Assembly: GCA_001839685.1 (NCBI GenBank)
Contig: MLAK01000616.1
Location: 4,328 to 68,327 of the forward strand
Source: Tritrichomonas foetus
Taxonomy: Eukaryota > Parabasalia > Tritrichomonadida > Tritrichomonadidae
Direction of reading: 5' to 3'
Length of the DNA: 64,000 bases
This document shows, one piece after another, positions 20,475 through 31,340 of the stretch. Within the stretch, counting starts at the first letter, position 1. Every line of letters begins with the position of its first letter. Below the pieces are notes generated by a model. It ran no database searches. It was not told the origin of the DNA and saw only the letters and a program-made list of their open reading frames with translations. The position numbers and the translations under genes were made by a program.

Positions 20475-21392
20475 TTACAATTTTCGTGGAGAGAGAGAAA
20501 ACTTTGTCGGTGAGTAATTGGCCTCTGAAAAAGAAACAACATCTCTTCTATTTTTCGCGCTCTTTTTCCCGGAGTTTTTCACACTCCGCGGATGAATCGG
20601 CGACTGCGATTTCTTGATCGGCATTTTTGGCGAAAAAGGCTCTAAAACTTGTTTTGCTTCATTTGTGTTCATATTGTTAGTGATAACAGTTCCGACAACT
20701 TGCACAGTTGCGACAGTTTCGCCAATTTTATATTCGTTCAATGCTGCAGCCTCTTCAATTTCTTTCTGTTCATTTTTCAATTCAATTTGATTGTCTAAAT
20801 CAACCAAAAGCTGAGCAATTTCGTCTTGATGCCTTTTGCTCATTTCATGAAACATGGAAGCGAACCTTTTATTGAGCTTGACTAATTCCGGATGCTTATC
20901 TGCAATTTCGGCGGTTGCTCGGGCTGTATCTCGAAATTGAATTGCGTTTTCGTATTCTCCACCTGCTGCAAAAAGCAACGAAATGTCCAATAAGTTATCG
21001 ACTGAGAAATTAATTCTTTTGGCCTCGATACGGCGGGCAGTGTCCCATTTTGCTTTGAGTTTGTTATTTTCCTTTTCCTGCTTCTTTTTCATGCGCGTTA
21101 ATTTCTGTTGGTATTCATATTTGAGTTCTTCGATATCGTTATTATATTGCGTTTCGATTTCTTTTTTCCTTCGTTCGAGAATTGAATTATTTTTTTGATT
21201 GAATTTGTTGATTTGTTGCTGGTAGTGTCGTTTCTGAGCAGTCACGCTTGTTGCTTCCATTTCTTTCAATGTTGAGCGAATGAATGACGCCCGTTCAAAG
21301 TTAAAATTTATGGCTGCGATCTTCTCGTCGGTCTCGAGATTTCCTGTCTCTACACTTTCCAAGACACTGAAAAAAGGGAGGGTTTTGCTCAT
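20475..21392 (-). CDS. Coiled-coil protein of unknown function, 305 aa
   Basis: Residues about 15-120 form a long charged heptad pattern (KRHYQQQINKFNQK, EELKYEYQQKLTRMKKKQEKE), followed by a globular-looking helical hairpin (about 125-210: DNLLDISLLFAAGGEYENAI). The tail is basic, Ser/Pro-rich (SPIHPRSVKNSGKKS, SPTKFSLSP) and looks phosphorylatable or microtubule-binding. I recognise no named domain. It lies 277 bases downstream of the Vps36 gene on the same strand, but the spacer and tandem repeat between them argue for separate transcription. Confidence 0.75.
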   Translation of the reverse strand: MSKTLPFFSVLESVETGNLETDEKIAAINFNFERASFIRSTLKEMEATSVTAQKRHYQQQINKFNQKNNSILERRKKEIETQYNNDIEELKYEYQQKLTRMKKKQEKENNKLKAKWDTARRIEAKRINFSVDNLLDISLLFAAGGEYENAIQFRDTARATAEIADKHPELVKLNKRFASMFHEMSKRHQDEIAQLLVDLDNQIELKNEQKEIEEAAALNEYKIGETVATVQVVGTVITNNMNTNEAKQVLEPFSPKMPIKKSQSPIHPRSVKNSGKKSAKNRRDVVSFSEANYSPTKFSLSPRKL

Positions 21393-21571
21393 TATTAGAC
21401 GTTAAAAGGCTTTGTAAATTATTCAAAATCGCCAAACGCAATTTTTTTCTGAATGTATAATTATTTCACTTTTTGTGTACAAAAGTTATGTGACTGTGTA
21501 GTATTTTGAGTGAAACGATAAGATATTCAGCTATCAATAATTGTGAAATCATTCAATTCTGTCATAAAATC

Positions 21572-21649
21572 TGAAAAAGCAGAATGGAAAAACAGAATGA
21601 AAAAACAGAATGAAAAAGCAGAATGAAAAAACAAAATGGAAAAACACAA
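21572..21649. repeat. 13-bp tandem repeat, six units, in the Vps36 3' flank
   Basis: Six head-to-tail units of TG(A/G)AAAAA(G/A)CA(G/A)AA-type sequence lie just past the Vps36 stop codon (21670). A 13-bp period cannot keep a reading frame, so it is non-coding and probably lies in the 3' untranslated or termination region. Confidence 0.85.
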
Positions 21650-21669
21650 AAGCTTTACATAGATAGTCA

Positions 21670-22836
21670 TTACAGTGGAATGGGCTTGAATGAGTCGAAC
21701 CTGTTTCGGTAGTACCTATCTCCTGCGTATGATGAGTCAACAGCAACAATCCTTCCACTGACGGCCTTCGCGAGATACCAGCGTACAATTTCTTCCTTGA
21801 TGCCGAATTGCTTTGATAATTTGAATGATGTGACATATTCATTATCGGCAAGGGAATTTAATTTCTCTGCGATATTATTGAAACTTTTTCCTTTTTCGAG
21901 TATAATCATACTTGTTTTTCCGTTTTCGTTCTTGAAAGATTCAACATGAACTGGGTATTTAGATTCGGATTTGATAACATTTAAAGCTTCTACCATATCA
22001 CTTGGAGAAATTAAGTCTCCTCCTCCTACTTGAATACTTCTTGCTTTATTAAAAACAACGAATGCTTCTGCGGGTGTGATAAATGATTCACCTTGTTTCT
22101 TCAAAAACTTGGATATCGTCTCGGCAAATTGGTCGGCCAGTTGTAATTCAAAAGAGTCACTTTTCTTTGATTTGGATGACTTGTGATCTAAAACTGGGTT
22201 GCTTGCACCAATTACGAGGTAAATATCAGCGAGATCTTTTTCAGAATCCTTATCGACAACTTGCGAAAGCTGTGAGGCGATTTCTTTCAATTTTGATGCA
22301 GCATTTCGAAGACTATCGAAATCTTTCGTATATTTTTTGAGGGCTTCGCTACGCTCCTGGCTAATTTCGTTGGATTTTTTGATGATGGCTTGCATACCGC
22401 CGATGTTTTGAGCCGTTGCTGATGTTTGTGGCGATACTGTGATAATTTTTTTCTTCCCCGATTTGACTGGATTTAATCGAGAAAGTAACTCCATGATTTT
22501 TCCGGCGATCATCATAATTGAAGATGTTGTGCCTTGTATTGTAAATTCCTTTCCATTGGCACATTTAATTTTGATAAATCCAAAATCTGTAGTATTTGGA
22601 AAGCATGAGTTTTCCGCCGAAAGGACAACATCTTTAATTTTTAAAGATAGTGCGTATGCCCTCATATACATCAGAAAAATAAACCGCTGGTTGGTCAAAA
22701 CAAGCAATCCAATTTCGCCAAACCTCATTCCTGGAATTGTGAGGGATATATCGGTAGATCTGATAATTTCTTCTTCGTCAGGGAGCAATTGAACTCCATA
22801 CTGCGTGCATTGAACGCGTTCCCAGTAATTCGACAT
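21670..22836 (-). CDS. VPS36: ESCRT-II subunit Vps36-like protein
   Basis: 388 aa. The N-terminal 130 residues look like a PH/GLUE fold (MRFGEIGLLVLTNQRFIFL; GFIKIKCANGKEFTIQG). This is followed by a helical linker and an EAP30 module with winged helices (about 190-388: FLKKQGESFITPAEAFVVFN, LISPSDMVEALNVIKSESKY, FGIKEEIVRWYLAKAV). That order, GLUE then EAP30, is Vps36. ESCRT-II sorts ubiquitinated cargo into multivesicular bodies; the GLUE domain normally binds phosphoinositides and ubiquitin. Length is close to the usual 380-400 aa. There is no NZF zinc finger, as in animal but unlike yeast Vps36. Divergent from the PAS/cyclase gene. Confidence 0.85.
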   Translation of the reverse strand: MSNYWERVQCTQYGVQLLPDEEEIIRSTDISLTIPGMRFGEIGLLVLTNQRFIFLMYMRAYALSLKIKDVVLSAENSCFPNTTDFGFIKIKCANGKEFTIQGTTSSIMMIAGKIMELLSRLNPVKSGKKKIITVSPQTSATAQNIGGMQAIIKKSNEISQERSEALKKYTKDFDSLRNAASKLKEIASQLSQVVDKDSEKDLADIYLVIGASNPVLDHKSSKSKKSDSFELQLADQFAETISKFLKKQGESFITPAEAFVVFNKARSIQVGGGDLISPSDMVEALNVIKSESKYPVHVESFKNENGKTSMIILEKGKSFNNIAEKLNSLADNEYVTSFKLSKQFGIKEEIVRWYLAKAVSGRIVAVDSSYAGDRYYRNRFDSFKPIPL

Positions 22837-23769
22837 CGATTGACAAAAATGGAAAAAACGTAAAATATTTCACCATTAACCGTTTACTAAAAAGTCGATA
22901 ATGTTGAATTTATTCACCAATAACCACTGAAATGCAAATCATGAAAATTACGATTTTCGACCAAATACTCATTGAATCTATAATCATCTTTCATCAAGGT
23001 AAGAAAGAATTATGAATAACTTTATACATCATGTATTATTTTATACATATTGAAAATATAAATAACCAAGAAAATTCGGAATATTGAAAGAATTTCCCAA
23101 AACCAGAATTGGATTTCCTTTTCATGTCAAATAGTTTTGAACTCAAATATATAAATCAGAGAATTTTGATGACAAAGCTAAATTCAATAAACACTATCTG
23201 GATTTTGACATCATCATAATTCTGGATTTTTGCATCATCCAATTAGACTGTTTCACAAATAGTTTTTTATATACACTATAATATTTTAATTTGCAAAACA
23301 CTGTACCTTTGAGCCATAGACTTCCAACGAATTATATCAAAACGAAATGAATTGTCTCATGAAATTCAGAGAAATTCTTTTTCTCCTTTTCAAAATTCTC
23401 CAAGTATCTCTCAATTTTGCGAATTTTATCTGAAAAATAGTATTGAATAAATTTTATACAGACATTTTATGCAACTTCTGAAATTTATCTTCTTTGATCA
23501 AAACAATCCTTTGTTTCTTCAAATATTGACATATGCTTGCCACAGGCGTCATAAAAACAATATTCGGATGTATTCAATGTTTTTTGAAGCGAATATTCTC
23601 AAAAGTCTAAACTAGTTCTATTTATTATTGAATTCATCCTTTCAAAGTTTGAAAGAATTACACAAATGCCATTTTTTGTATTAGATTGATTCAAGCAAAA
23701 TTAACAACTTTGAAATTTCCTATTGAGCATTTTTGAAAATACTCGACGAACTTTCAAGCAGGAATCAAA
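22837..23769. other. Divergent spacer, no gene seen
   Basis: A 933-base gap between the divergent Vps36 and cyclase-like starts. AT-rich, with no supported motif, RNA gene or repeat. Confidence 0.5.
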
Positions 23770-26700
23770 ATGTCAAATTTCATTCATCACATTGAAATTT
23801 ACATTATTTTCATAAGAAACAACGAGAAGTTTAGAAATAATTTGAATGATTTCAGAAGGTGGGTATTGAATGTAATTGATAGCAAAAAAATCAAATATAG
23901 AAGCAATTATCACAGAGAATTCGCAATGTCTGTGATTGAACCAAGCAGAAACAAACCAACATCCTCTTTTGTTTCATCCAGGCAAACTGCTTCAGATTCT
24001 TTTGATGATGAACAAATTTCAATCCAAAGACGTGAAAATTTAATATATCCTTTATTTTCGGAAATGTCGCAAGTTGTTAAGATTCCATTTTGGGTTTATT
24101 ACGTCTCTCAAGTTATTTCATTATTTCAATTTCTTTCAACAGGATTATGGCAAAACAGGGATTTCTTTTGGGGCGTCTATCCTGATGGAAATAATTATTG
24201 CCATATTGCAAAATTATTTGTTAATTGTGGTTTACACATATTTGAATATAACGGGTTATTCATTTCTTATATTATTTTAATAGTTGTATTTTTCGTAATT
24301 GTGTTATGGCATATATTTGTTATAGTTTATTATAATTATTTTCATCAATTTTATAAATTTATGCTTTATATTACCCAAATTATTCAGATGGTTATTCTGC
24401 CACCACTTGTGCCCTGCTATGCTACACATGCAGGAGTTGCTTTATTTCATTTAGGTTCAGAAGCTTTAAGTGAAGAAGGTATCAGTACTTCCTATGTTTT
24501 TTACAGTATCTTTTTCTTGATATCTTTTGGAATACTTTTTGCATTATTTTATTTTGCCTTCTCATTTATTTGTGATTCGCCTGTTTTATTCCAAGCGTTG
24601 GAAGCTTCTTGGGATCCAACACCAATTATTTGCATTTTAGCTGCAAACTGTTGGAGTTGTTTTCTAGGTCCAATTATGGATCTTTTTGAAAAATGGTTTG
24701 TTAATATTTTCATTGTCCTATCTATTTTGTTATTAATATATGCAATTTACTTATTAAAAGATTTCCCATTTCTTTTATTTTGGGTTAATCCACTTATTGC
24801 TGGTGTTGTTGCTGGACATATATTCTTGGAACTATGTCTCATTCCATTGAGTTTTTCTGATGGAATTCCCCAATTTATTTATGTTCCAATGACAGTTTTA
24901 TTCATTATTATCGCAATTGTCCTTTCATTTTTTTTACTGAAGAAGAGAAAATCAAAAATCATTAATTTATTGTCATATTCGTCAATGGGTGATAAAAAAA
25001 TATGCGATGCAAATAAAAAAGAGCATTTTGATGCTTTTAATCTTAAAACAGAAAATGATATTAAAGCATTTTTAAGAATTGGTATTGCTAATAATTGTGA
25101 TATGTTTTTAGACTTCTCATTTCCACATTTTATTACTGAAAATTACACTTCAAAGACCATCTTTTTAGAGATTGCTCATAAACTATCATTTTTCCCTTCA
25201 GAAATTCAATATTTCGCTTATTGTTTAGGATTAATTGCAAAATTCGGTAAATTAAAATTTAATGAACACTTTTTATATTTCCAGTTAAAGAAAGTTCATA
25301 TGATGCGTCAATCATCTTTGTCAAAAGAAGCATCATCAACAGTTCGAAAAATCAAGAAACAATCAACTGATACAATTTCCGCAATTCGAAGCTTTTGGAA
25401 AGAATTAAACAGTGATCATGTGACATTAGATTTTAGTACAATCGTATCAGTTCGAACCACAACGACACGATTGATTGGTACTTTTCAAGATCTAACAGAA
25501 AAATTTTCAAGTAATCAAGAAATGTGTAATATTTATTCGAATTTCTTACTCGAAGGAGCAGGTGAATTCCAAGAAGCAATGAAATGGAAATCTAAAGCAT
25601 ATGATTTAGAATTAGGTAAACGCTCAGATAATGATTTCGCCTTTAGATCTTTAGTTAATACTTACCCGCATTATTTGCTAAATCGCATTCTCGATTTACA
25701 TGGAAAATTCCTTGAAAAGCATTCCATTGCAAAAGAAACTCTGAGTGCTTCCTCAGTTCCAACAACAACTGGAACTTCAAACGAAGGATTAAGAGAACAG
25801 AAAATTGCAGAAATGACAACGCAAAGTATAACTGAAGCAAATTTGAGAATATCTCTTTATAAAGCGCTTAGAAATACCACATTACCAGGGTTAGCTGAAT
25901 CTAAATGCTTTTTTGCCTTCCAAGCTGTTTTAATGGTTACTATTTTTATTATAATTTTAGCAATAACACCAATGATTAAGAACAAATTCACAGTAATGAT
26001 ATTCGAATTAGAACAAATGAACTCAGTATATAGTTGTATGCAATGCACATCATTTATTGCAACATATTTGATAGCAGTTCATCCAGAAGTGAATACATTT
26101 GGTGGATATCCAATTGCTTATCAATTAACTCATTTCCCAGAAAATGAAGTACAGAAAAAAAATTGGAATGTCTTCAATAATACATACTCACACTTAAAGG
26201 ATTTTGTGACATCTGGATTCAAAAGCTACTCTAAGGTTTTGATTAGTTTGATGGGCCATCCTATTGAAAAAGAACAAATATTGGAAACTTTATTATATGA
26301 ACATACTTCAATTTATTCTACAGAAATATCAGAAATAAAATATGATACGAAAATTAATATGACGAATAGAGCTTCCATTTATGATAGTTTTATGGCATTC
26401 TTTAAGACTTTACAGTATTGGTCTGTTGGTGATGAAAATAATACAGAAACTGTTTCTAGTTTAATGAAAGGTGCTTATAATATGATTAATCTACTACCAA
26501 TTATCGAAAATATCCAAGATCAAATTTCGTTGGATGGAAATGAATATCTTCAATCACAATATAACATATTTTTCTATATAGAAATCATTTTACCAATTGT
26601 TTTAGGCATTCTTTTGCTTACCTTACAAATCAAATCAATAGTAACGCTATATTCTAAGTCAAAACTAGCATTACAGATGCTTAAAAAAGTGAACGAAGAA

Positions 26701-28671
26701 ACAATTCAAGCTTCACTAGAACCAATATCTTTACAATCTAAAGATTCCAAAATTACAACAGGTTCTTCACAAATTAGATCAAAAACAAGTTTCAATTACC
26801 TCATACTTCCAGGATTTGCTGTAATAGCTGTATGCATTAATATGATAATGATATTTCTAATATTTTTCCTAGGAGGAGAGGAAATCAATGAAATTGGTAA
26901 TCTATTAAGATTCTACACAATTAATGCTTTTCGTTTGGGTTCAATTCTTAAATTGTTATCTGCAGTAAATATGTTGTCATATCATGATACCAATTTTACT
27001 CATGAAATATTAACTGATTCTTTTCAATCATTAGACTACTATCATTCGCTTCTACTTCAAGGCGATGAAGTACTGCCTAGACTAATTGGTTATGATACTG
27101 AAATTGATAATAATCATTTTATTGACACATGCGAAGAAACTCCAAATCATTATTATCAATATTATATGTGTCTTTCTACGGATCGAGCAATAAACCAAGT
27201 TCAAGTGCTTGCCCAAGATTTGATAAATACCGCAAAAGATATGTCTACTTATACCTTAAATATTGATAAGTATTGTAATTTATTGATTTTAGTTGATTTT
27301 AAATTAACTCAGCAAATGTTTGATTTTCATGATAAAATTGCACAATATTCAAAAGCACAGTTTTCTGATGTAACAGATATCATGACGATTATTGCAATTG
27401 TTGGAATTGTTATTTCACTTGTGTTAATGGCTTGCTCTTATGTATTAATCCATACTTTTGAAATGGAATTAGATGGAGTTAGGCAATTGATTCGATTATT
27501 GCCACCATCAATGGTACTTAAAAATACTTATTTAACAGAATTTATTCTTGGGCAATCAACCAGTAAATATGAATATGTCTTTTCTCCAGCACAATCAATT
27601 GTCCTTGCATCATCAAATGCAGCTATATCTGTTTCACTTGATTATACTGTGAATTCAATTAATCCATCATTTACAGAAATTACAGGCCTAGCACCAGATG
27701 AGGTTCTTGGACAATCATTATCAGAGCTCTTTCCATTTCCAAATGGATCAAGTAGTTCAAGTAGTGATGAAAACTTTTCGCAACAAATGCTGTATGACGT
27801 TTTCACCAAATACAAAGTTGGTGAAATTTCAGAAAAATCATATTCTCTGAACATGAAATGCACAAATGATCAAGGAAAACCACTTCAAGTGAAAAACACT
27901 ATTGTACCAATTTATGAAAATGAATCAGATAAACTTGCTTCATATGTTTTGGTGATGAGAGATATGGCTACAGAAAAAACGCAAGAAATATTGGCTAAGA
28001 ATGAAAAGAAAAGATCTGAAAAGATTCTGGAAAAATTGATTCCAAAACCTGTCTATGAAATGTTTTCACGAAATGATCCTGATGCATCAACTTTGTTTGT
28101 ATCTAATTCAGCTACAATTATATACATGCAAATTGTTGGTCTTCAAGATTGTGTGAATTCTCTTTCGCCAAGCCAACTAACTAATGCTTTATCAAAAATT
28201 TACGAAACTTTTGATGAGGTTGCATCAAAGTATCCTGCTGTTCACGCTGTAAATGGTTGCGATGATACCCTTATTGCATGTTGTGGTGTGTTTGATTTTG
28301 TGGATCAACCAAAAGATCAAGCAGCTCAGGCAGTTTTGTTTGCCTTAGAATTTAATTCATTTAAAGATGAACTTAATGAACAATTAGTTGTTGACATTTC
28401 ATACAGAATTGGAATTAATCATGGTGGGCCTTTATGTGGGAATTTATTGAGCATGGATACTCCAACTTTTGATATTATTGGTCCAATGGTACGAACAGCT
28501 TCCAAACTTGCTAGTGACGGCGATGTTAGTGGTGTTCTGATTACAGAATCTGTATTAATACTATTAGATCAGAATGATTTTCATGTTGAAAAAGCTAGAT
28601 TTGTAGAAGGAAAAGGATATGTGCCTGGTGAACAATCATATATTATTACGTATTTAGCGGAGACTTCATAA
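23770..28671 (+). CDS. Multi-span membrane protein with PAS and degenerate class III cyclase domain
   Basis: 1,633 aa; a better start may be the ATG at 23926 (MSVIEPSRNK, residue 53), since the first 52 residues add nothing recognisable. Hydrophobic spans cluster at about 105-400. Further spans lie near 715, 935, 1020 and 1205 and separate two large loops. A PAS domain lies at about 1275-1395 (INPSFTEITGLAPDEVLGQS) and a class III nucleotide cyclase fold at about 1445-1630. In that fold the first metal-binding Asp of 'F-x-D-I-x-G' is Gln1454 (YMQIVG). The second (NGCDDT) is kept. The 'V-N-x-A-S-R' transition-state pair reads VRTASK. So it has the scaffold of trichomonad membrane adenylyl/guanylyl cyclases but probably lacks standard activity, unless the substitutions are tolerated. 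The stop overlaps TAAA. Confidence 0.85.
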   Translation: MSNFIHHIEIYIIFIRNNEKFRNNLNDFRRWVLNVIDSKKIKYRSNYHREFAMSVIEPSRNKPTSSFVSSRQTASDSFDDEQISIQRRENLIYPLFSEMSQVVKIPFWVYYVSQVISLFQFLSTGLWQNRDFFWGVYPDGNNYCHIAKLFVNCGLHIFEYNGLFISYIILIVVFFVIVLWHIFVIVYYNYFHQFYKFMLYITQIIQMVILPPLVPCYATHAGVALFHLGSEALSEEGISTSYVFYSIFFLISFGILFALFYFAFSFICDSPVLFQALEASWDPTPIICILAANCWSCFLGPIMDLFEKWFVNIFIVLSILLLIYAIYLLKDFPFLLFWVNPLIAGVVAGHIFLELCLIPLSFSDGIPQFIYVPMTVLFIIIAIVLSFFLLKKRKSKIINLLSYSSMGDKKICDANKKEHFDAFNLKTENDIKAFLRIGIANNCDMFLDFSFPHFITENYTSKTIFLEIAHKLSFFPSEIQYFAYCLGLIAKFGKLKFNEHFLYFQLKKVHMMRQSSLSKEASSTVRKIKKQSTDTISAIRSFWKELNSDHVTLDFSTIVSVRTTTTRLIGTFQDLTEKFSSNQEMCNIYSNFLLEGAGEFQEAMKWKSKAYDLELGKRSDNDFAFRSLVNTYPHYLLNRILDLHGKFLEKHSIAKETLSASSVPTTTGTSNEGLREQKIAEMTTQSITEANLRISLYKALRNTTLPGLAESKCFFAFQAVLMVTIFIIILAITPMIKNKFTVMIFELEQMNSVYSCMQCTSFIATYLIAVHPEVNTFGGYPIAYQLTHFPENEVQKKNWNVFNNTYSHLKDFVTSGFKSYSKVLISLMGHPIEKEQILETLLYEHTSIYSTEISEIKYDTKINMTNRASIYDSFMAFFKTLQYWSVGDENNTETVSSLMKGAYNMINLLPIIENIQDQISLDGNEYLQSQYNIFFYIEIILPIVLGILLLTLQIKSIVTLYSKSKLALQMLKKVNEETIQASLEPISLQSKDSKITTGSSQIRSKTSFNYLILPGFAVIAVCINMIMIFLIFFLGGEEINEIGNLLRFYTINAFRLGSILKLLSAVNMLSYHDTNFTHEILTDSFQSLDYYHSLLLQGDEVLPRLIGYDTEIDNNHFIDTCEETPNHYYQYYMCLSTDRAINQVQVLAQDLINTAKDMSTYTLNIDKYCNLLILVDFKLTQQMFDFHDKIAQYSKAQFSDVTDIMTIIAIVGIVISLVLMACSYVLIHTFEMELDGVRQLIRLLPPSMVLKNTYLTEFILGQSTSKYEYVFSPAQSIVLASSNAAISVSLDYTVNSINPSFTEITGLAPDEVLGQSLSELFPFPNGSSSSSSDENFSQQMLYDVFTKYKVGEISEKSYSLNMKCTNDQGKPLQVKNTIVPIYENESDKLASYVLVMRDMATEKTQEILAKNEKKRSEKILEKLIPKPVYEMFSRNDPDASTLFVSNSATIIYMQIVGLQDCVNSLSPSQLTNALSKIYETFDEVASKYPAVHAVNGCDDTLIACCGVFDFVDQPKDQAAQAVLFALEFNSFKDELNEQLVVDISYRIGINHGGPLCGNLLSMDTPTFDIIGPMVRTASKLASDGDVSGVLITESVLILLDQNDFHVEKARFVEGKGYVPGEQSYIITYLAETS

Positions 28672-28806
28672 ATTTATTTATTTGTAAATCAATATGTACT
28701 GAATATTCTATGAAACTATCACTTTTATTTTTCGTTATAAAATTTACTATTGATTTCTATTTTCTTTCAAACATTCCATCACGAAACTGATAACAAAGGG
28801 TGAAGC

Positions 28807-28870
28807 AATAATCACAATCATAATCATAATCATAATAATCAGAATCATAAAAATAATAATAAAAAAAAAT
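28807..28870. repeat. AATCAT/AATAAT simple repeat
   Basis: Imperfect 6-bp and 3-bp units (ATAATC, AAT) in the short convergent gap between the cyclase-like and ODA1-like genes. Confidence 0.75.
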
Positions 28871-28944
28871 CAACTTTATAAATATAAATAATTTTATTGG
28901 TATAAATGAAATTCTTAATATGAAAACAATAAGAGTATAAACAA

Positions 28945-30423
28945 TTAGAGAAGCTCACGAATTTCTTCGAGTGTTAAAGGCCTTGTTGATTCGATACTCT
29001 TTGGAATTTCACGATCTTGTGAAGACCTTTGATGAAGAGAAATTCTGGAAACAGTTGTTTCAGTTCTGTCATCCGCCAAAATTGATTGTGGGTCAGCATA
29101 CCTCACTGCATATTGCATTCTGGCTTTATCACAGGTGTCTCTCATCATTTCCATGAGACATTTTTCAATTGTTGTCATAACAAAACGAGAATTGGCAATT
29201 GTAATATGTTTCTTTTCATCAGGAGCATGTTCCCAAGAACAGCCAAGTTCATTGAAAAGGTCTTCAAGCTTCTCATATATTTCTTTGAATTCAGTTTTAT
29301 CTTTCTTATGTTGAGTCTTAAGATCATTCAATTCTTGAGAAGTTGAATTGATATTATTTGTGATGACAGTTAATTTTTCACTTAATTGTTCTTCTGTCAT
29401 TTGAGATTGATCAAGAAGTTCTTTCTCTGTTTGCTCAAGTTGATCAAGTTGATCTTGAAGATCTGTTCGAATTGCTGCATTTTCAACAACAAAGTTATAA
29501 AGTGAGAAGTTTTCACTTTCTAATCTCTGAGCTTCATTAATTAACTCTTCAACACTACTCATTGAAAGATTATCAAGTGTTTGCGTGATTGTTGTTTGAT
29601 AGTTTTCAGTTAAAGCGGTCAGTTCTTCTTGCTGGTCTGAACTTGAGCCGATTTGGCTATCGCGTGACAGAATAGGCTGGGCTTGGTCACGTGGATGATT
29701 TTGAGTAATTCTTTGATTTTCAATTCTTTGTTCACAACGAGAAAGTTCAGTTTGAAATGTTTGAACATCTTCTTTTTCAGCTGATTTAAGTTGAACGAGT
29801 TCCATCATTAATCTATCACGGTCTGCATATGCTTGGTTAGAATTAGAAATTAAAGTGTTCATTTCTTCCTCTTTAAGTGCTCGATCAGATAGAGCTTTCC
29901 GGATGACATTTCGAAATGTGTTTCTGTCTTTTCGAATCTCATCAATTTGCGATCTGAGAGCTGCAAGTTTGGCTAAACTACTGTTATAACGCATAAGTGC
30001 TTTATCAAGTCGATTTTCCATTGTATGGAGATCTTTCATAACTGCCTCATTTTCACGTGCTTGCGCAAAAATCCCACCGGCTGCTGAGCGTGCCTTTGAA
30101 ACTTCTTCCTCGAGACGTTTTCGCTTTTGATCTTCAGCAGAAAAGTCGGCAGATAAAACGCTCAATTTATTTGTGTAATTCTTTTGCTGTGAATTCAATC
30201 TGAGAAGTTCTTCGTTATTTTTGTAAGCAATAGTTAATTCCTCAATTCTTCCGATTTGAAATTCGTACTGAGCGATTTCATTGCGTAATGTTTCATTTGC
30301 TTGCCTTTGTTTTGCAATGCTTCTTTGTTGCTTCCTCACAAGATTGAGGAATTTGTCTTCTTGAGAAAACTTGAGCATCCGCAATTTATTGCGGAGCTCT
30401 TGTACTTCAGCAGGATTTTCCAT
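28945..30423 (-). CDS. Outer dynein arm docking complex protein, CCDC63/CCDC114/ODA1-like
   Basis: 492 aa, almost entirely coiled coil. The segment around 130-215 (MENRLDKALMRYNSSLAKL, LRSQIDEIRKDRNTF, ALSDRALKEEEMNTL, NQAYADRDRLMMELVQLK) follows closely the conserved core of ODA1/CCDC63/CCDC114: 'ENRLDKA-N-x-x-x', 'LR-x-x-I-D-x-L-R-x-E-R', then 'SN-x-A-Y-x-x-R-D'. These proteins dock outer dynein arms onto flagellar doublets, so the gene fits a flagellate. The C-terminus is Ser/Arg/Glu-rich. Length is near the family's 500-650. A GAAAAAGT motif lies 25 bases upstream of the ATG on the gene strand. Confidence 0.8.
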   Translation of the reverse strand: MENPAEVQELRNKLRMLKFSQEDKFLNLVRKQQRSIAKQRQANETLRNEIAQYEFQIGRIEELTIAYKNNEELLRLNSQQKNYTNKLSVLSADFSAEDQKRKRLEEEVSKARSAAGGIFAQARENEAVMKDLHTMENRLDKALMRYNSSLAKLAALRSQIDEIRKDRNTFRNVIRKALSDRALKEEEMNTLISNSNQAYADRDRLMMELVQLKSAEKEDVQTFQTELSRCEQRIENQRITQNHPRDQAQPILSRDSQIGSSSDQQEELTALTENYQTTITQTLDNLSMSSVEELINEAQRLESENFSLYNFVVENAAIRTDLQDQLDQLEQTEKELLDQSQMTEEQLSEKLTVITNNINSTSQELNDLKTQHKKDKTEFKEIYEKLEDLFNELGCSWEHAPDEKKHITIANSRFVMTTIEKCLMEMMRDTCDKARMQYAVRYADPQSILADDRTETTVSRISLHQRSSQDREIPKSIESTRPLTLEEIRELL

Positions 30424-30986
30424 TTGCTAAACGTTCAGATTTATTAAACTTTTTCTATTAATCCGTTTAAATGAGAAAATATCTGAAAAAGTTTGCAAGT
30501 CAATGATCTTTTTCTCCTGTCAAATTTGTCAACAACAATCACGATTGAAAATAACATAGATGGCCAATTCATAAAGAAGAAATTTCCCATTCCTCATGAA
30601 AAGTCAACTACACAAACACAATTAAAAAAAATTAAAAAAAAAAAAAAAAATCAGGGAAGAAAATAAAAACATTTATTGAAAATCATCAACAATGAACCTA
30701 AATTCTAATTTTAACTTTAACTTTATATAAAACATATTCAAATAAAAACAATTAAAAACATTATTACAATAATTGAAAGCATTTGGCGAAATCACCAAAA
30801 AAAAAAGTAATCGAGTAATCATTTGATTTTGTTCATTTGGATTGATTACTTTGTGAATCAATTTTTAGGCCTTTTTCTTGAAAAGACGTTTCTATAAAAT
30901 TGAAGTGACTACATCAAAAATGGTGACATCAAAAAAATATAACCATATTTTTGTGAATAAGTGCAGAATAGTGTGAAAAACGTTTT
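30424..30986. other. Spacer, no gene seen
   Basis: Contains ACTTTTTC at 30448-30455 close to the ODA1-like start, and A-rich simple sequence near 30625-30650. No gene. Confidence 0.5.
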
Positions 30987-31340
30987 TCATTTCTTCTGTG
31001 GTCTGAATGATTCATAATACTCAATTATCTGCTCAAGACGAGGATCGAGACGCATTCGTTGAATTTTGGTGAGATCAAGTTGATAGTAAACTGGCGCAAG
31101 AACAGGATTCTGAACGAGCGCAGAAAATATATCGAGAAGGGTATATTTGAAGCGACCCTGAAGAGCGTAGTCTATAATCGAGTCAATAAAAAATCCGAAG
31201 GATAAAAATTCGAGATCGTTTTCTGGATGGATGTGAGCAATTGTATAGTAAATGCTTTGCTTTGATAATTTGTCAGGATCGCTTCCAAGAAGTTCGCTAA
31301 CAGTGAGAAGCTGCGGCTTTTCTCCTTTTGTTTTCATCAT
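30987..31340 (-). CDS. Small unidentified protein, 117 aa
   Basis: ATG at 31340 with a second in-frame ATG one codon later. The sequence looks like a real folded helical protein (SIYYTIAHIHPENDLEFLSF, then RLDPRLEQIIEYYESFRP) with normal composition, not an AT-rich chance frame. No signal peptide, membrane span or known motif. It lies on the same strand as the ODA1-like gene, 564 bases upstream of that gene's start. I cannot name it. Confidence 0.65.
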   Translation of the reverse strand: MMKTKGEKPQLLTVSELLGSDPDKLSKQSIYYTIAHIHPENDLEFLSFGFFIDSIIDYALQGRFKYTLLDIFSALVQNPVLAPVYYQLDLTKIQRMRLDPRLEQIIEYYESFRPQKK

